This document shows, piece by piece, positions 23,249 through 31,680 of a stretch of DNA of 64,000 bases. The stretch lies in assembly GCA_963677655.1 (NCBI GenBank), contig OY782088.1, one strand, 5' to 3'. The position numbers were made by a program, and so were the translations under genes. The notes under the pieces were generated by a model. It saw nothing but the letters and a program-made list of their open reading frames with translations, was not told the origin of the DNA and did no database searches. The DNA is from Saccharicrinis sp963677655 (GTDB lineage: Bacteria > Bacteroidota > Bacteroidia > Bacteroidales > Marinilabiliaceae). Numbering within the stretch: position 1 is the first letter of the stretch; the number at the start of each line of letters is the position of its first letter.

Positions 23249-24313
23249 TTATAGGTATTTTATTTCATACTTTCCATTAAGCCAGGCATATCTTACTCTA
23301 TTCAACAACTTCTTTGCAATCCTAATTATTGCTTTATTTGCTTTCATTCGTTTGCATAGTTGTAAATATTTTATTGATAATACTGGATCTTTTTTTGCCG
23401 CTCTCCAAGCACATTGTATTAAAGTAGGTCGTATAAAAGTGTTATGCCGCTTAGTTATCCTCCCAACTTTTTCTCTATCACCTGACGCATAAACATTGGG
23501 AATAAATCCACAGAAGCTATGCAGTTGATCATTTGTTTTAAAACGTTTCATATCTCCTATTTCAAGAATTAGTGTCATTGCACCTAATAGACCAATTCCT
23601 GAAATACTTTTTAATACATTAAGCAAGTTACTATATTTTGTTTCAGACAGCAATACTATTTGCTTATCAATAATCTTCTTTTGACTTTCAATATATTCTA
23701 GTTCGTTAAGTAAAGAATTCAGCGATATATTTCCAGATGCGTATTTAAAGAGATTACTTCGTAACCACAACCTAAAGTTTTTATTCCAATATGGAGAATT
23801 CAATTCTGGAGGTATTTCTTTTCCAAAATAGTTTAACAGGGATTTTATTCTGCATTTACATCTCTTTATATCTGCTAATAACTTTTGTCTATTTCTTATC
23901 ACAAGACGATCTTCAAGTATATCTTCTTTGGGTACGTATATAGCATGAATGGTCTTATTTCGTAAAGCTTTAGCAATTTTTCTGCTATCTATCTTATCTC
24001 TTTTTTGTTTCTTTTCTTTATCAGTTGTTGGTATATCGGATGGGTTTACTACAGAATTAATAATTCCTGAATCAACTAACTCCTGATGTATCCAAAAACC
24101 GCAAAAACCCGCCTCGTATGAACTATAATAATTAGCTCCTGGATAATTTTTGCGTAAATGATTGATTAGAATTTTGGGCTCTGGATCCTGTGAAAAAAGA
24201 TTGTGCTCAAGTTCATCACTTAAGATACATACACTCCAATTCTTCTTGTGCACATCAATGCCTACATAAATGTTGTGGCCGCTAAAATCTAATTTGTCTA
24301 AATTCCGTTTCAT
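23249..24313 (-). CDS. IS110-family transposase (DEDD recombinase)
   Basis: A 354-residue transposase with the IS110 layout. An N-terminal RuvC-like DEDD domain has Y-V-G-I-D-V-H-K-K (first Asp near 19), Y-S-S-Y-E-A-G-F-C-G-F (Glu near 66) and K-R-D-K-I-D-S-R-K-I-A (Asp near 105). A coiled middle region follows, then the Transposase_20 domain (S-I-S-G-I-G-L-L-G-A-M-T) and the C-terminal serine region (A-S-G-D-R-E-K-V-G-R-I-T). It appears intact. IS110 elements are guided by a bridge RNA from the noncoding end of the element and leave no classical terminal inverted repeats, so I cannot place the ends. Noncoding DNA of more than 600 bases lies on both sides. Confidence 0.92.
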   Translation of the reverse strand: MKRNLDKLDFSGHNIYVGIDVHKKNWSVCILSDELEHNLFSQDPEPKILINHLRKNYPGANYYSSYEAGFCGFWIHQELVDSGIINSVVNPSDIPTTDKEKKQKRDKIDSRKIAKALRNKTIHAIYVPKEDILEDRLVIRNRQKLLADIKRCKCRIKSLLNYFGKEIPPELNSPYWNKNFRLWLRSNLFKYASGNISLNSLLNELEYIESQKKIIDKQIVLLSETKYSNLLNVLKSISGIGLLGAMTLILEIGDMKRFKTNDQLHSFCGFIPNVYASGDREKVGRITKRHNTFIRPTLIQCAWRAAKKDPVLSIKYLQLCKRMKANKAIIRIAKKLLNRVRYAWLNGKYEIKYL

Positions 24314-24439
24314 GACCTTAATATTTTAGTAAATACAATAAAGTTAATACCTCTAGGTCTTCACGATTTAAACATACAAACTCAATTAAAATTAAAGAGC
24401 TCAGATTTTATTAAAATGCTGGTATACAAGGCAAATCCT

Positions 24440-24610
24440 TTTTGCATAGCGAGCTATGGTAAAAGAATTTAACGAAGCAGATTAGTATTTTAATAGAAAG
24501 CCACTTATAAACAACGATTTTCTGCTTCATATTTGTTTGACATAGCCCGCTATGACTTCACAAATATTCATTGAAACTCATTATTTATAGGCGGTCTGAG
24601 CCAATAATTT
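24440..24610 (-). ncRNA. Candidate IS110 bridge RNA region upstream of the transposase
   Basis: Between about 130 and 300 bases upstream of the transposase start the DNA holds two near-identical small hairpins, CATAGC-GA-GCTATG (24445-24458) and CATAGC-CC-GCTATG (24541-24554). Between them lies a longer stem, GAAGCAGA (24474-24481) with TCTGCTTC (24521-24528), and a GGC..GCC stem follows near 24592-24604. A multi-stem RNA of 150-200 bases encoded 5' of the ORF is expected for IS110-group elements. The boundaries are approximate and the guide loops have not been identified. Confidence 0.4.
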
Positions 24611-24943
24611 TATATCGAACTCAGGTTTATACCAATTTGACAATGAATTGTAAATAGACAAAGTCAAATGATCACTTGGTATATGCCCATTGATTAATGA
24701 AGGCGATAAATCCGAAGTAAAAATACCGCTACTATCATTAATAAATCCGTATAATTTCGCCCTTTTGGGCGAAATCGCCCATATGAAATTATTATTGTTT
24801 TATGAAAATGTACACTTGTAATGTAAAGTAATTCAGTGAGTTGATATTGTGTGTTTTTCTGAATATTTGAGTTTGGTACATAACTTGGCTAGTATATGGC
24901 ATGACTGAATATTTCAGTTATATGACCATAAAAAATTTGAGTT
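24611..24943. other. Noncoding region between IS110 and tonB with hairpins
   Basis: Two structures are visible. One is an interrupted dyad: TATACCAA (24628-24635) with TTGGTATA (24676-24683), containing TTTGAC (24636-24641) with GTCAAA (24663-24668). The second is a perfect stem, ATTTCGCCC (24754-24762) with GGGCGAAAT (24767-24775), around a TTTT loop. Either could mark the far IS end or act as a terminator. No gene is seen. Confidence 0.5.
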
Positions 24944-25624
24944 ATGGAAGTTAAAAAATCAAGAAAAGTAGATTTAGAGCAAAAACGTAATATGTTTTTG
25001 CAAATTGGATTTGTAGTTGCTTTAGGGGTCACCTTGGTTGCTTTCGAATGGCAATCAAAAACATCATCACTAAGTACACTTGCTGTTAATGATATGCAGA
25101 TTGAGGATTTAGAGTTGCCTCCGATTACAACTGTCAAAGAACCTGAACAACCTAAACCTGTACCTCCAAAGGTTTCTGTTGAGGAATTAATCATTGTAGA
25201 AGATGAAACTTTAATTGAAGAGGAAATTGACTTTTCTTCAGAATCAACTGAAGAATTAGAAACTGTTATAGAGGACATGACATTAGATGATGAATCTGAT
25301 GACGAAGCAATTCCTTTTGTGATACTAGAGGATAAACCTGAATTCCCAGGAGGGAACAGAGCTTTAATGCGTTACCTGGCTAAATCTGTAAAATATCCGG
25401 TTATTGCCCAAGAAAATGGGATTCAAGGTAAGGTGTATTTAAGTTTTGTGATAGGAAAAACAGGCAAAGTACGAGATGTGAAGATTCTTAGAGGTGTTGA
25501 TCCTGCTTTGAATAAAGAAGCAATAAGAGTAGTTTCATCAATGCCGGATTGGAAACCAGGAAAGCAAAGAAATAAATTTGTTTCTGTTTCTTATCAGGTA
25601 CCAATTAATTTTAGATTACAATAA
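24944..25624 (+). CDS. tonB: TonB-family energy transducer
   Basis: A 226-residue protein. One N-terminal TM helix (about 19-38: F-L-Q-I-G-F-V-V-A-L-G-V-T-L-V-A-F), a proline-rich stretch (K-E-P-E-Q-P-K-P-V-P-P-K), an acidic linker (many Glu and Asp, about 85-125) and a C-terminal TonB domain with P-E-F-P-G-G-N-R-A-L, Y-P-V-I-A-Q-E-N-G-I-Q-G-K-V and the final strand Y-Q-V-P-I-N-F-R-L. It transmits proton-motive energy from ExbB/ExbD to TonB-dependent outer-membrane receptors; no exbBD genes are adjacent. The B12 importer 3 kb downstream would need a TonB-dependent receptor, but a direct link is not shown. Confidence 0.92.
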   Translation: MEVKKSRKVDLEQKRNMFLQIGFVVALGVTLVAFEWQSKTSSLSTLAVNDMQIEDLELPPITTVKEPEQPKPVPPKVSVEELIIVEDETLIEEEIDFSSESTEELETVIEDMTLDDESDDEAIPFVILEDKPEFPGGNRALMRYLAKSVKYPVIAQENGIQGKVYLSFVIGKTGKVRDVKILRGVDPALNKEAIRVVSSMPDWKPGKQRNKFVSVSYQVPINFRLQ

Positions 25625-25685
25625 AAACAGTTAATACTATAGCTTGCTTATATTTCTCTTGCTATCAAGTTAATAAAGAAATAAA

Positions 25686-25720
25686 AACTACCCCGTTTTT
25701 CCCTTTTCGGGGTGGTTATT
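25686..25720 (+). terminator. Rho-independent terminator after tonB
   Basis: AACTACCCCG (25686-25695) pairs with CGGGGTGGTT (25708-25717) with one T-G wobble, followed by ATT. Confidence 0.75.
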
Positions 25721-25744
25721 GTCATTACATAAAAACATAATAAA

Positions 25745-26764
25745 ATGAAAGCTTTATCATATCTATCTTACAGGTCTATAATTATAAAAAGTAATATATT
25801 ATTCCTTTTGTTGAGTGTTGTATTAATTGTTGCTTGTAAAACACAAAGTGGCGATATTAAAATAAGATCAATAGGTGCTCCGGGAGAATTATTGATTGTA
25901 ATGGATCCATCTCTAAATAATATGGTAGTTAAGCAAAGAGTGGTTGAATTTGCAACGCAGGAATTCCCATGTTTACCTCAAGCTGAACCCACATTTAAAA
26001 TTACATTTCTTGATAATAAAAAATTTAGTGGTCATTTTAAGTCATATCGCAATATCTTATTGTTAGATCATAGTATCATAAAAAAAGAACAAATTTCATA
26101 TGAGGTAGATAAATGGGCCAGTAATCAGCAGGTTGTTGAAGTTGTATTTTCGGGTAATGAAAAATTTGTGAAGATGTTTAGGGATAACCAGCAACAAATA
26201 TATAACCATTTATATTATGGAGATATTAATACTATGTCTCAATCAAATATATCAGGAGCAGATGCTTCTACTGCTCGATTTATCAAAGACAAATATAATT
26301 TAAATGTTACTTTACCTCAGGGATATAGATTAGTAAAAGATACATTGGGATTTAGCTGGTTTAGATTCGATAAACTCGAAACCATTCAATCAATTATCAT
26401 TCATGAGTTTAATTTAGATACATTAAAATCTTTAAATACTGATGATTTGATAGCGTTAAGAAATTTTGTGTCAAAACAATATGTTCCAGGACCAAATAAT
26501 AATTCATACATGACCACCGAAAATCGCTTACCCGTTCAAACTCAAAGATTAATGGAACAAAAAAACGATATTATTGAAATGAGAGGATTATGGAAAGTAA
26601 AGGGATATTTTATGGGTGGTCCATTTGTTGATTATTTTCTAAAGGATGAGATAAATAATAAATTGATTATGATAGAAGGTTTTGTTTACGCTCCTAAAAA
26701 ACAAAATAAGGCATATTATGTACGACAAATTGAATCTATATTGCATTCGTTAAAGTTGAGTTAA
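25745..26764 (+). CDS. DUF4837-family lipoprotein
   Basis: A 339-residue protein. A long N-terminal segment precedes a lipobox (S-V-V-L-I-V-A then C). The conserved opening R-S-I-G-A-P-G-E-L-L-I-V-M and later L-P-Q-G-Y-R-L-V-K-D-T-L-G-F-S-W-F-R and G-L-W-K-V-K-G-Y-F-M-G-G-P-F-V-D-Y match the DUF4837 family of Bacteroidota, whose function is unknown. The signal sequence is preceded by about 18 polar and hydrophobic residues, so an internal Met may be used, but none lies in a better position. It is the first of two exported proteins (the TPR protein follows after about 90 bases). Confidence 0.82.
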   Translation: MKALSYLSYRSIIIKSNILFLLLSVVLIVACKTQSGDIKIRSIGAPGELLIVMDPSLNNMVVKQRVVEFATQEFPCLPQAEPTFKITFLDNKKFSGHFKSYRNILLLDHSIIKKEQISYEVDKWASNQQVVEVVFSGNEKFVKMFRDNQQQIYNHLYYGDINTMSQSNISGADASTARFIKDKYNLNVTLPQGYRLVKDTLGFSWFRFDKLETIQSIIIHEFNLDTLKSLNTDDLIALRNFVSKQYVPGPNNNSYMTTENRLPVQTQRLMEQKNDIIEMRGLWKVKGYFMGGPFVDYFLKDEINNKLIMIEGFVYAPKKQNKAYYVRQIESILHSLKLS

Positions 26765-26857
26765 AATGCAATGGATTAACGTTTTTTTCAGGTCTTTCAT
26801 TTAAGCCTTTGAATAATAATTAGTTTATTTGTGTTGTATATTATTTATAGCATAACT

Positions 26858-27886
26858 ATGTTAAGACAGGTATTGATTATAGCATCTTTTTTGATAGGTT
26901 TTATTAGAGGGGTAGATGCTCAAAAACATGATTTAGAAACAATAATCTCCAGGGGAGTTTCGGAATACGAAGTAGGAAATTACGAAGACGCTTTAAATTT
27001 TTTCAAACAAGCATACAAATATGATAAGTCATCAAATATTGCTTGCTATGAGTTAGCATTGACATATTTAGCGTTAAACGAAAATGAAAGTGCTGCGATG
27101 TTTAGTGGTAAATTAATTACCAGAGATGAAGAATATCAAGAAGATGCATATTTGATTAATGGATCGGCCTGGGAAAACTTAGGTAGAGAGCATAGGGCAA
27201 GAAGAATTTATAAAGAAGGTATTAAAAAATACCCCGGAAATTACCTGCTTCGGTATAATTTAGCTCTTTCGTTGTTTAACGCTAAAGAATATGATGAGGC
27301 TCAGGAGTATGCTATTTCTGCAATAGAGATAGAACCAAAGCATGGAAGTAGTCATTTGTTATTAGCTTATGTTATGTTTGATAAGGGTGAGCGTGTTCAA
27401 AGTATGTTGCCTTTATATTATTTCCTATTAATAGAACAGGATAGTGATAGAAGCACTACAGCATATGAATTATTAACTTCTCTTTGGAATCAAGGTGTTA
27501 CCCTTCAAGGGCGAAGGGATATTATGCTCGTTAAAGCAGGTTATAAATATAGTGAATTCGGACCGGCTGAATTAGCAATTAGTTTAATGAAGGTTTCTGA
27601 GAGAAATAGTAAAAAAGAGGAATTAGAGTCCACTACTGATGAACTAATAAGTTTTGCAAAAAATAATCAATCATTATTTAAGTTTTTAACTGAATCTTCG
27701 GTTGATAAAGATGGGTTTTGGTGGGAGTTTTATGTTAACTTTTTCACTAAAATAGAGCAGAATAATCTATCTGAGCCATTTAGCTACTTTATCAGTAGTT
27801 GCAAGCATAATGAAGATGTGTTATTGTGGCTTTCAGATCACCATAAAGAATTTCAAAGGTTTACTGCCTGGATGGAAGTCTATTAG
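26858..27886 (+). CDS. Secreted tetratricopeptide-repeat protein
   Basis: A 342-residue protein. The frame opens with GTG at 26831, but ATG 26858 gives a proper signal peptide (L-R-Q-V-L-I-I-A-S-F-L-I-G-F-I-R-G-V-D-A-Q). TPR units fill residues about 25-190: Y-E-V-G-N-Y-E-D-A-L-N-F-F-K-Q-A-Y, L-A-L-T-Y-L-A-L-N-E, I-Y-K-E-G-I-K-K-Y-P-G-N-Y-L-L-R-Y-N-L-A and E-Y-A-I-S-A-I-E-I-E-P-K-H-G. The C-terminal half is helical without a recognised domain. It probably serves as a periplasmic scaffold; partner unknown. Confidence 0.82.
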   Translation: MLRQVLIIASFLIGFIRGVDAQKHDLETIISRGVSEYEVGNYEDALNFFKQAYKYDKSSNIACYELALTYLALNENESAAMFSGKLITRDEEYQEDAYLINGSAWENLGREHRARRIYKEGIKKYPGNYLLRYNLALSLFNAKEYDEAQEYAISAIEIEPKHGSSHLLLAYVMFDKGERVQSMLPLYYFLLIEQDSDRSTTAYELLTSLWNQGVTLQGRRDIMLVKAGYKYSEFGPAELAISLMKVSERNSKKEELESTTDELISFAKNNQSLFKFLTESSVDKDGFWWEFYVNFFTKIEQNNLSEPFSYFISSCKHNEDVLLWLSDHHKEFQRFTAWMEVY

Positions 27887-27998
27887 TAATAAAAACTATA
27901 ACATTCGTCAACTTTGTATCTAATTTTTGTATCAAAAACTGATCTTTTACGTAACATCATTTCAATGATAGATTATAAACTCTTAAAAACATTATGTT

Positions 27999-28190
27999 AT
28001 GTCAAAAATTAAAACAAAGCACTTTCAATATACAGGATTAGATGATTTTGATAAAGTAATAGATGAACAGATTAATGACTTTATTACTGAAAAAGGTATT
28101 GATTCTGATAAATTAATTGATATAAAGTATTCTGCGCATTCAAGTCAGGGTGTTAACACATATTCTGCACTCCTAATTTATGAGGCATAA
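27999..28190 (+). CDS. Small Cse60-like protein
   Basis: A 63-residue cytoplasmic protein (basic start S-K-I-K-T-K-H-F, then F-D-K-V-I-D-E-Q-I-N-D-F-I, and a last strand Y-S-A-L-L-I-Y-E-A). The alternation of a long helix with I-D-I-K-Y-S and S-A-L-L-I-Y resembles Cse60/DUF2758 proteins known from Firmicutes; the resemblance is from memory and moderate. It has its own spacer of about 110 bases upstream and a strong terminator 20 bases downstream, so it is a stand-alone gene. Role unknown. Confidence 0.65.
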   Translation: MSKIKTKHFQYTGLDDFDKVIDEQINDFITEKGIDSDKLIDIKYSAHSSQGVNTYSALLIYEA

Positions 28191-28209
28191 ATCTAAAAGA
28201 AAATATTAA

Positions 28210-28245
28210 AAAAAGGTTGTGTTATTTATTACACAGCCTTTTTTT
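28210..28245 (+). terminator. Rho-independent terminator after the Cse60-like gene
   Basis: AAAAAGGTTGTGT (28210-28222) pairs with ACACAGCCTTTTT (28231-28243) with one G-T pair, and the T-run continues. It isolates the riboswitch unit downstream. Confidence 0.85.
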
Positions 28246-28261
28246 GTGTATTTTTGTGAGC

Positions 28262-28433
28262 TCTCATGGTAAATACAAAATAGTATTAAAAAAGGGAATC
28301 CTGTAACTTAAAAAGTAAGGAGTCAGGAACTGTACCCGCAGCCGTATTCTACCTAATTTATAGGTGAGATAAATACCACTGTTTTAAAAATGGGAAGGTA
28401 CTCAAAAAGAAAGTCGGAAAACCTGCCATGAGA
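28262..28433 (+). ncRNA. Cobalamin riboswitch
   Basis: P1 is formed by TCTCATGG (28262-28269) and CCATGAGA (28426-28433). Between them are the conserved aptamer elements in order: GGGAATCCTGT, CAGGAACTGTACCCGCAGCCGT (the B12 box region), CCACTG, TGGGAAGGT, and GTCGGAAAACCTGCC. This is a class-I cobalamin aptamer. A GGGAGG just downstream (28453-28458) may be the ribosome-binding element controlled by it, suggesting translational control of the importer operon. No terminator hairpin is evident before the gene. Confidence 0.92.
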
Positions 28434-28466
28434 AATGTTTCATTAACCTTTCGGGAGGTAAAAGTT

Positions 28467-29603
28467 ATGATGATGAAGTATTTTTCAATTATATGTTTAG
28501 TTGCAGTAGTTATTGCATCTTGCTCACCAAACAGTTCAAATAATAAACAGGTTTCACAATCTGTAAAACCAGATTCTGTTTATTGTCCAGAATATGCAAA
28601 TCGATTTACGATTCAGTATTATAAAGATCATAAAATTATTGAGGTTGCTCATCCTTGGGATACACTTGCAGCCCCATACAGAATAGTTTTATCTTCAGAT
28701 TCAGTTTTTCTTAAAAACAATCCTCTGTCAATTGAAACTCCGGTTAAAAGATGGGTTTCAGTTGCTTCTACTCAAATATGTTATGCAAATGAACTGAATG
28801 TACTAAATACTTTGGTTGGGATGGCAGAACCAGAATATGTTTCTAATAAATTTGTTATAGATGGTATAAAATCCGGTTCAATAAAAAATGTCGGAACTGC
28901 ATATGCTCCTGATATGGAGGTTGTTCTGTCTTTAGCTCCGGAAATAATGATGGTATCACCATTTAAGGATGATTATTATGGCCCATTAAGGGAGGCTGGG
29001 GTTAATGTGGTAACTAATTGCAGTTATCTGGAAAATACACCGCTAGGAAGAGTTGAGTGGTTGGTTTATTTTTCAGCATTTTTTAATAAGGAAAAAGACG
29101 CATTAAAAAAAGTAGCAGATATTGCGACAAAGTATAAAAAGGTTAAGTCAATAGCCTTAAATGCTCTTCATAAACCAACGATATTTTCAGGTAAAGTTTT
29201 TCAAGGTATTTGGTATGCTCCGGCAGCACAGAGTTATAAGGCAAATTTTTTTAAAGATGCTGGAGTTAACTATATTTTTAATGATAGGGAAGGTGTAGGT
29301 GCTTTAACATATGATTTTGAGACTGTTTATGAAGCTGCTGGTAATTGTGATTATTGGACACTTCTTGTGAATTATCCTGCAGAGTATAGTTATTCCGTAT
29401 TAGAAAAGGACGATGCAAGGTATGCTGATTTTAAGGCTTTTAAAGATAAGAATGTATTCTATTCTAATACAAATGATTCAAAATACTACGAAGAAGGCTT
29501 ATTGAAGCCAGAAGTTATTTTATCAGACTTTGTTAAATTATTTCATCCGGAGTTATTAACTGATTACGAACCTGTTTTTTATAAGAAGCTGATTAAGGAA
29601 TAA
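28467..29603 (+). CDS. btuF: Cobalamin ABC transporter substrate-binding lipoprotein (BtuF-like)
   Basis: A 378-residue protein. The frame is open from 28428, but that ATG lies inside the P1 stem of the riboswitch; the ATG run at 28467-28473 follows GGGAGG and gives a lipoprotein signal (M-K-Y-F-S-I-I-C-L-V-A-V-V-I-A-S then C). The fold is of the class III substrate-binding type with R-W-V-S-V-A-S-T-Q near 100, V-V-L-S-L-A-P-E-I-M-M-V and a C-terminal K-P-E-V-I-L-S-D-F. It should deliver B12 or a corrinoid to the permease 3 bases downstream. The B12 riboswitch supports this substrate over iron-siderophore, which shares the family. Confidence 0.85.
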   Translation: MMMKYFSIICLVAVVIASCSPNSSNNKQVSQSVKPDSVYCPEYANRFTIQYYKDHKIIEVAHPWDTLAAPYRIVLSSDSVFLKNNPLSIETPVKRWVSVASTQICYANELNVLNTLVGMAEPEYVSNKFVIDGIKSGSIKNVGTAYAPDMEVVLSLAPEIMMVSPFKDDYYGPLREAGVNVVTNCSYLENTPLGRVEWLVYFSAFFNKEKDALKKVADIATKYKKVKSIALNALHKPTIFSGKVFQGIWYAPAAQSYKANFFKDAGVNYIFNDREGVGALTYDFETVYEAAGNCDYWTLLVNYPAEYSYSVLEKDDARYADFKAFKDKNVFYSNTNDSKYYEEGLLKPEVILSDFVKLFHPELLTDYEPVFYKKLIKE

Positions 29604-29606
29604 AAT

Positions 29607-30653
29607 ATGCAGGGAGAAGAGGCAAAAAGTAGAAAAAAAACTGCGTTTATTGGATTAGTTGTTTTATTGCTGGTTTTATTATTTTTTAATATATCACTAG
29701 GATCAGTTTATATTCCTATAAAAGTAATTGGTAACTGGATAATAGGGCAAGGAACAGGTAATGAGATATGGGGAAATATTTTATTGAAATCGAGATTTCC
29801 TCAAACTATAACAGCTTTACTTGCAGGTGCTGCATTAGCTGTTGGAGGTCTTCAAATGCAAACATTGTTTAGAAATCCACTTGCGGGTCCATCTATATTA
29901 GGTATTAGTTCAGGAGCTGGTTTGGGTGTTGCAATAGTTGTTTTAGCCTTTGGTATTTTTGGAAGTTTATCTTCATTAATAGCTAGTTCGTTTGGTGTTT
30001 TAACTATTTCTTTAGCTGCATTTCTAGGAGCATTTGGAGTGTTATTTGTTGTTTTGTTTTTAGCTCGAAAACTTAAAAATAATGCCATGTTGTTAATTGT
30101 AGGTATCATGGTTGGATACGCTTCAAGTGCAATTGTTGGATTGTTGCAATTTTTTAGTGCAAAGGAAGATATAAAAAGTTATGTAGTATGGGAATTAGGC
30201 TCTTTCAATAATATTTCCTGGGATAAGCATATGATATTTATACCTTTAATTATTCTGGGCTTATTAGGTTCTCTGTTTTTAATTAAGTCATTGAATGTTT
30301 TGTTGTTAGGAGAAAATTATGCTTCTAATTTAGGTTTGAATATTAAACGATCCAGACTCGGAATTTTAGTTGTTACAGGATTGTTAACAGCAACGGTAAC
30401 TGCTTTTTGTGGTCCAATAGCCTTTTTAGGATTAGCTGTGCCTCATCTCTGTAAGGGGTTATTTAAAACAGCTGATCATTCTGTGTTAATTCCTGCGGTT
30501 ATGATACTTGGTGCCTGTTTAGCGTTATTTTGCAATGTTATTGCACGTTTACCCGGGTTTGACGGAGCATTACCAATCAATGCTGTTACATCTCTTATTG
30601 GAGCACCAATTGTTGTATCTGTAATTTTAAAACGAAGAAATCTAACCCAATAA
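29607..30653 (+). CDS. btuC: Cobalamin ABC transporter permease (BtuC-like)
   Basis: A 348-residue FecCD/BtuC permease with about ten TM helices. Typical family segments are S-R-F-P-Q-T-I-T-A-L-L-A-G-A-A-L-A-V, Q-T-L-F-R-N-P-L-A-G-P-S-I-L-G, G-P-I-A-F-L-G-L-A-V-P-H and the C-terminal A-L-P-I-N-A-V-T-S-L-I-G-A-P. It starts three bases after the binding protein and forms the membrane channel with the ATPase that follows. Assignment to B12 rests on the riboswitch and operon. Confidence 0.87.
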   Translation: MQGEEAKSRKKTAFIGLVVLLLVLLFFNISLGSVYIPIKVIGNWIIGQGTGNEIWGNILLKSRFPQTITALLAGAALAVGGLQMQTLFRNPLAGPSILGISSGAGLGVAIVVLAFGIFGSLSSLIASSFGVLTISLAAFLGAFGVLFVVLFLARKLKNNAMLLIVGIMVGYASSAIVGLLQFFSAKEDIKSYVVWELGSFNNISWDKHMIFIPLIILGLLGSLFLIKSLNVLLLGENYASNLGLNIKRSRLGILVVTGLLTATVTAFCGPIAFLGLAVPHLCKGLFKTADHSVLIPAVMILGACLALFCNVIARLPGFDGALPINAVTSLIGAPIVVSVILKRRNLTQ

Positions 30654-30662
30654 AGATATTTT

Positions 30663-31664
30663 ATGAATAAGGAATTATTGAAAGTAAATAATTTATCAGT
30701 TGGGTATGATGTTAATTCTATTCCATTACATTCGGATATTAACGTAGAGGTAAAGGAAGGTGAATTTATATGCTTATTGGGACCCAATGGGGCAGGAAAA
30801 TCAACATTAATTAAAACACTTTCCGGATTTTTAAAACCTATAAAAGGAACTGTATATTATGGTGATAAAGATCTGAATTCATTACAAGAGTCTGTTGTTT
30901 CTAAAATGGTAAGTGTGGTTTTAACAGATAGAATTCAGATACAAAACCTTACTGTTTTTGAGTTGGTTTCTTTGGGACGAACCCCATATACCGGATTTTT
31001 TGGGAAATTAACTTCTAAAGATACTGATATAATAAATAAAGCAATTGAAGAAGTTGGCCTTAGTGACTTTCGTTACAAATGTATTGATAAAATGAGTGAC
31101 GGGGAAAGACAAAAGGTTATGATAGCTAAGGCTTTAGTTCAGGAAACTCCATTTATCATATTAGATGAACCTACTGCTTTTTTAGATCTGCCTGCCAAAT
31201 TAGAAATAATGCAATTGTTAAAACGTCTGTCTTGTGAAAAGGGAAGAGGTATTTTATTATCTACTCATGATTTAGAGATGGCTTTACAAATTGCAGATAA
31301 GATTTGGTTGCTTGCCCAGGGTAAAAAGCTAAAAGTAGGAATACCGGAAGATCTTGTTTTATCAAATGATTTTAAAACCTTTTTTGAAAGAGAAGGTATT
31401 GTGTTTGATAATTATTCAGGATCATTTAAATATCATAGAACTAATACTAAATATGTAGTAATCGAAGGTAAAGGTATTGCCACTCAGTGGGTGAAGAGGG
31501 CATTATACAGGTTAGGTTATGAAACGGATAATGAAGATTCAAATTATAAAATTACATTTTCAGAAAATGGAGTAAACAGTTTTTCTTTATTTTCTGACAA
31601 TAAATTGATCATTGAATGCAATAAAATTCAGGATTTAGTGGAAAAACTGATGGAAGTATATTGA
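30663..31664 (+). CDS. btuD: Cobalamin ABC transporter ATPase (BtuD-like) with C-terminal extension
   Basis: A 333-residue ATPase. Walker A is L-G-P-N-G-A-G-K-S-T near residue 38, the signature M-S-D-G-E-R-Q-K near 143, Walker B F-I-I-L-D-E-P near 165 and the switch His in S-T-H-D-L-E. The signature reads SDGE instead of SGGQ, which still fits the family. About 80 residues after the ATPase fold form an extra domain (V-V-I-E-G-K-G, W-V-K-R-A-L-Y-R-L-G-Y) not found in E. coli BtuD; it is common among FepC-like proteins of Bacteroidota, as I recall. Last gene of the importer operon. Confidence 0.87.
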   Translation: MNKELLKVNNLSVGYDVNSIPLHSDINVEVKEGEFICLLGPNGAGKSTLIKTLSGFLKPIKGTVYYGDKDLNSLQESVVSKMVSVVLTDRIQIQNLTVFELVSLGRTPYTGFFGKLTSKDTDIINKAIEEVGLSDFRYKCIDKMSDGERQKVMIAKALVQETPFIILDEPTAFLDLPAKLEIMQLLKRLSCEKGRGILLSTHDLEMALQIADKIWLLAQGKKLKVGIPEDLVLSNDFKTFFEREGIVFDNYSGSFKYHRTNTKYVVIEGKGIATQWVKRALYRLGYETDNEDSNYKITFSENGVNSFSLFSDNKLIIECNKIQDLVEKLMEVY

Positions 31665-31680
31665 TGTATTATAACATCAA
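31661..31680. terminator. Bidirectional hairpin overlapping both convergent stop codons
   Basis: TTGATGT (31661-31667) pairs with ACATCAA (31674-31680). The btuD stop (31662-31664) and the FKBP stop (31677-31679, minus strand) are both inside the stem. The hairpin is weak but could terminate both genes. Confidence 0.5.

Noticed and set aside
26831..26857. GTG start of the TPR protein
   Set aside because: ATG 26858 gives a signal peptide directly; the earlier codons look like leader DNA.
28428..28466. Upstream start for the B12-binding protein
   Set aside because: The ATG is within the P1 helix of the riboswitch, and the later ATG has a proper lipoprotein signal and a GGGAGG upstream.
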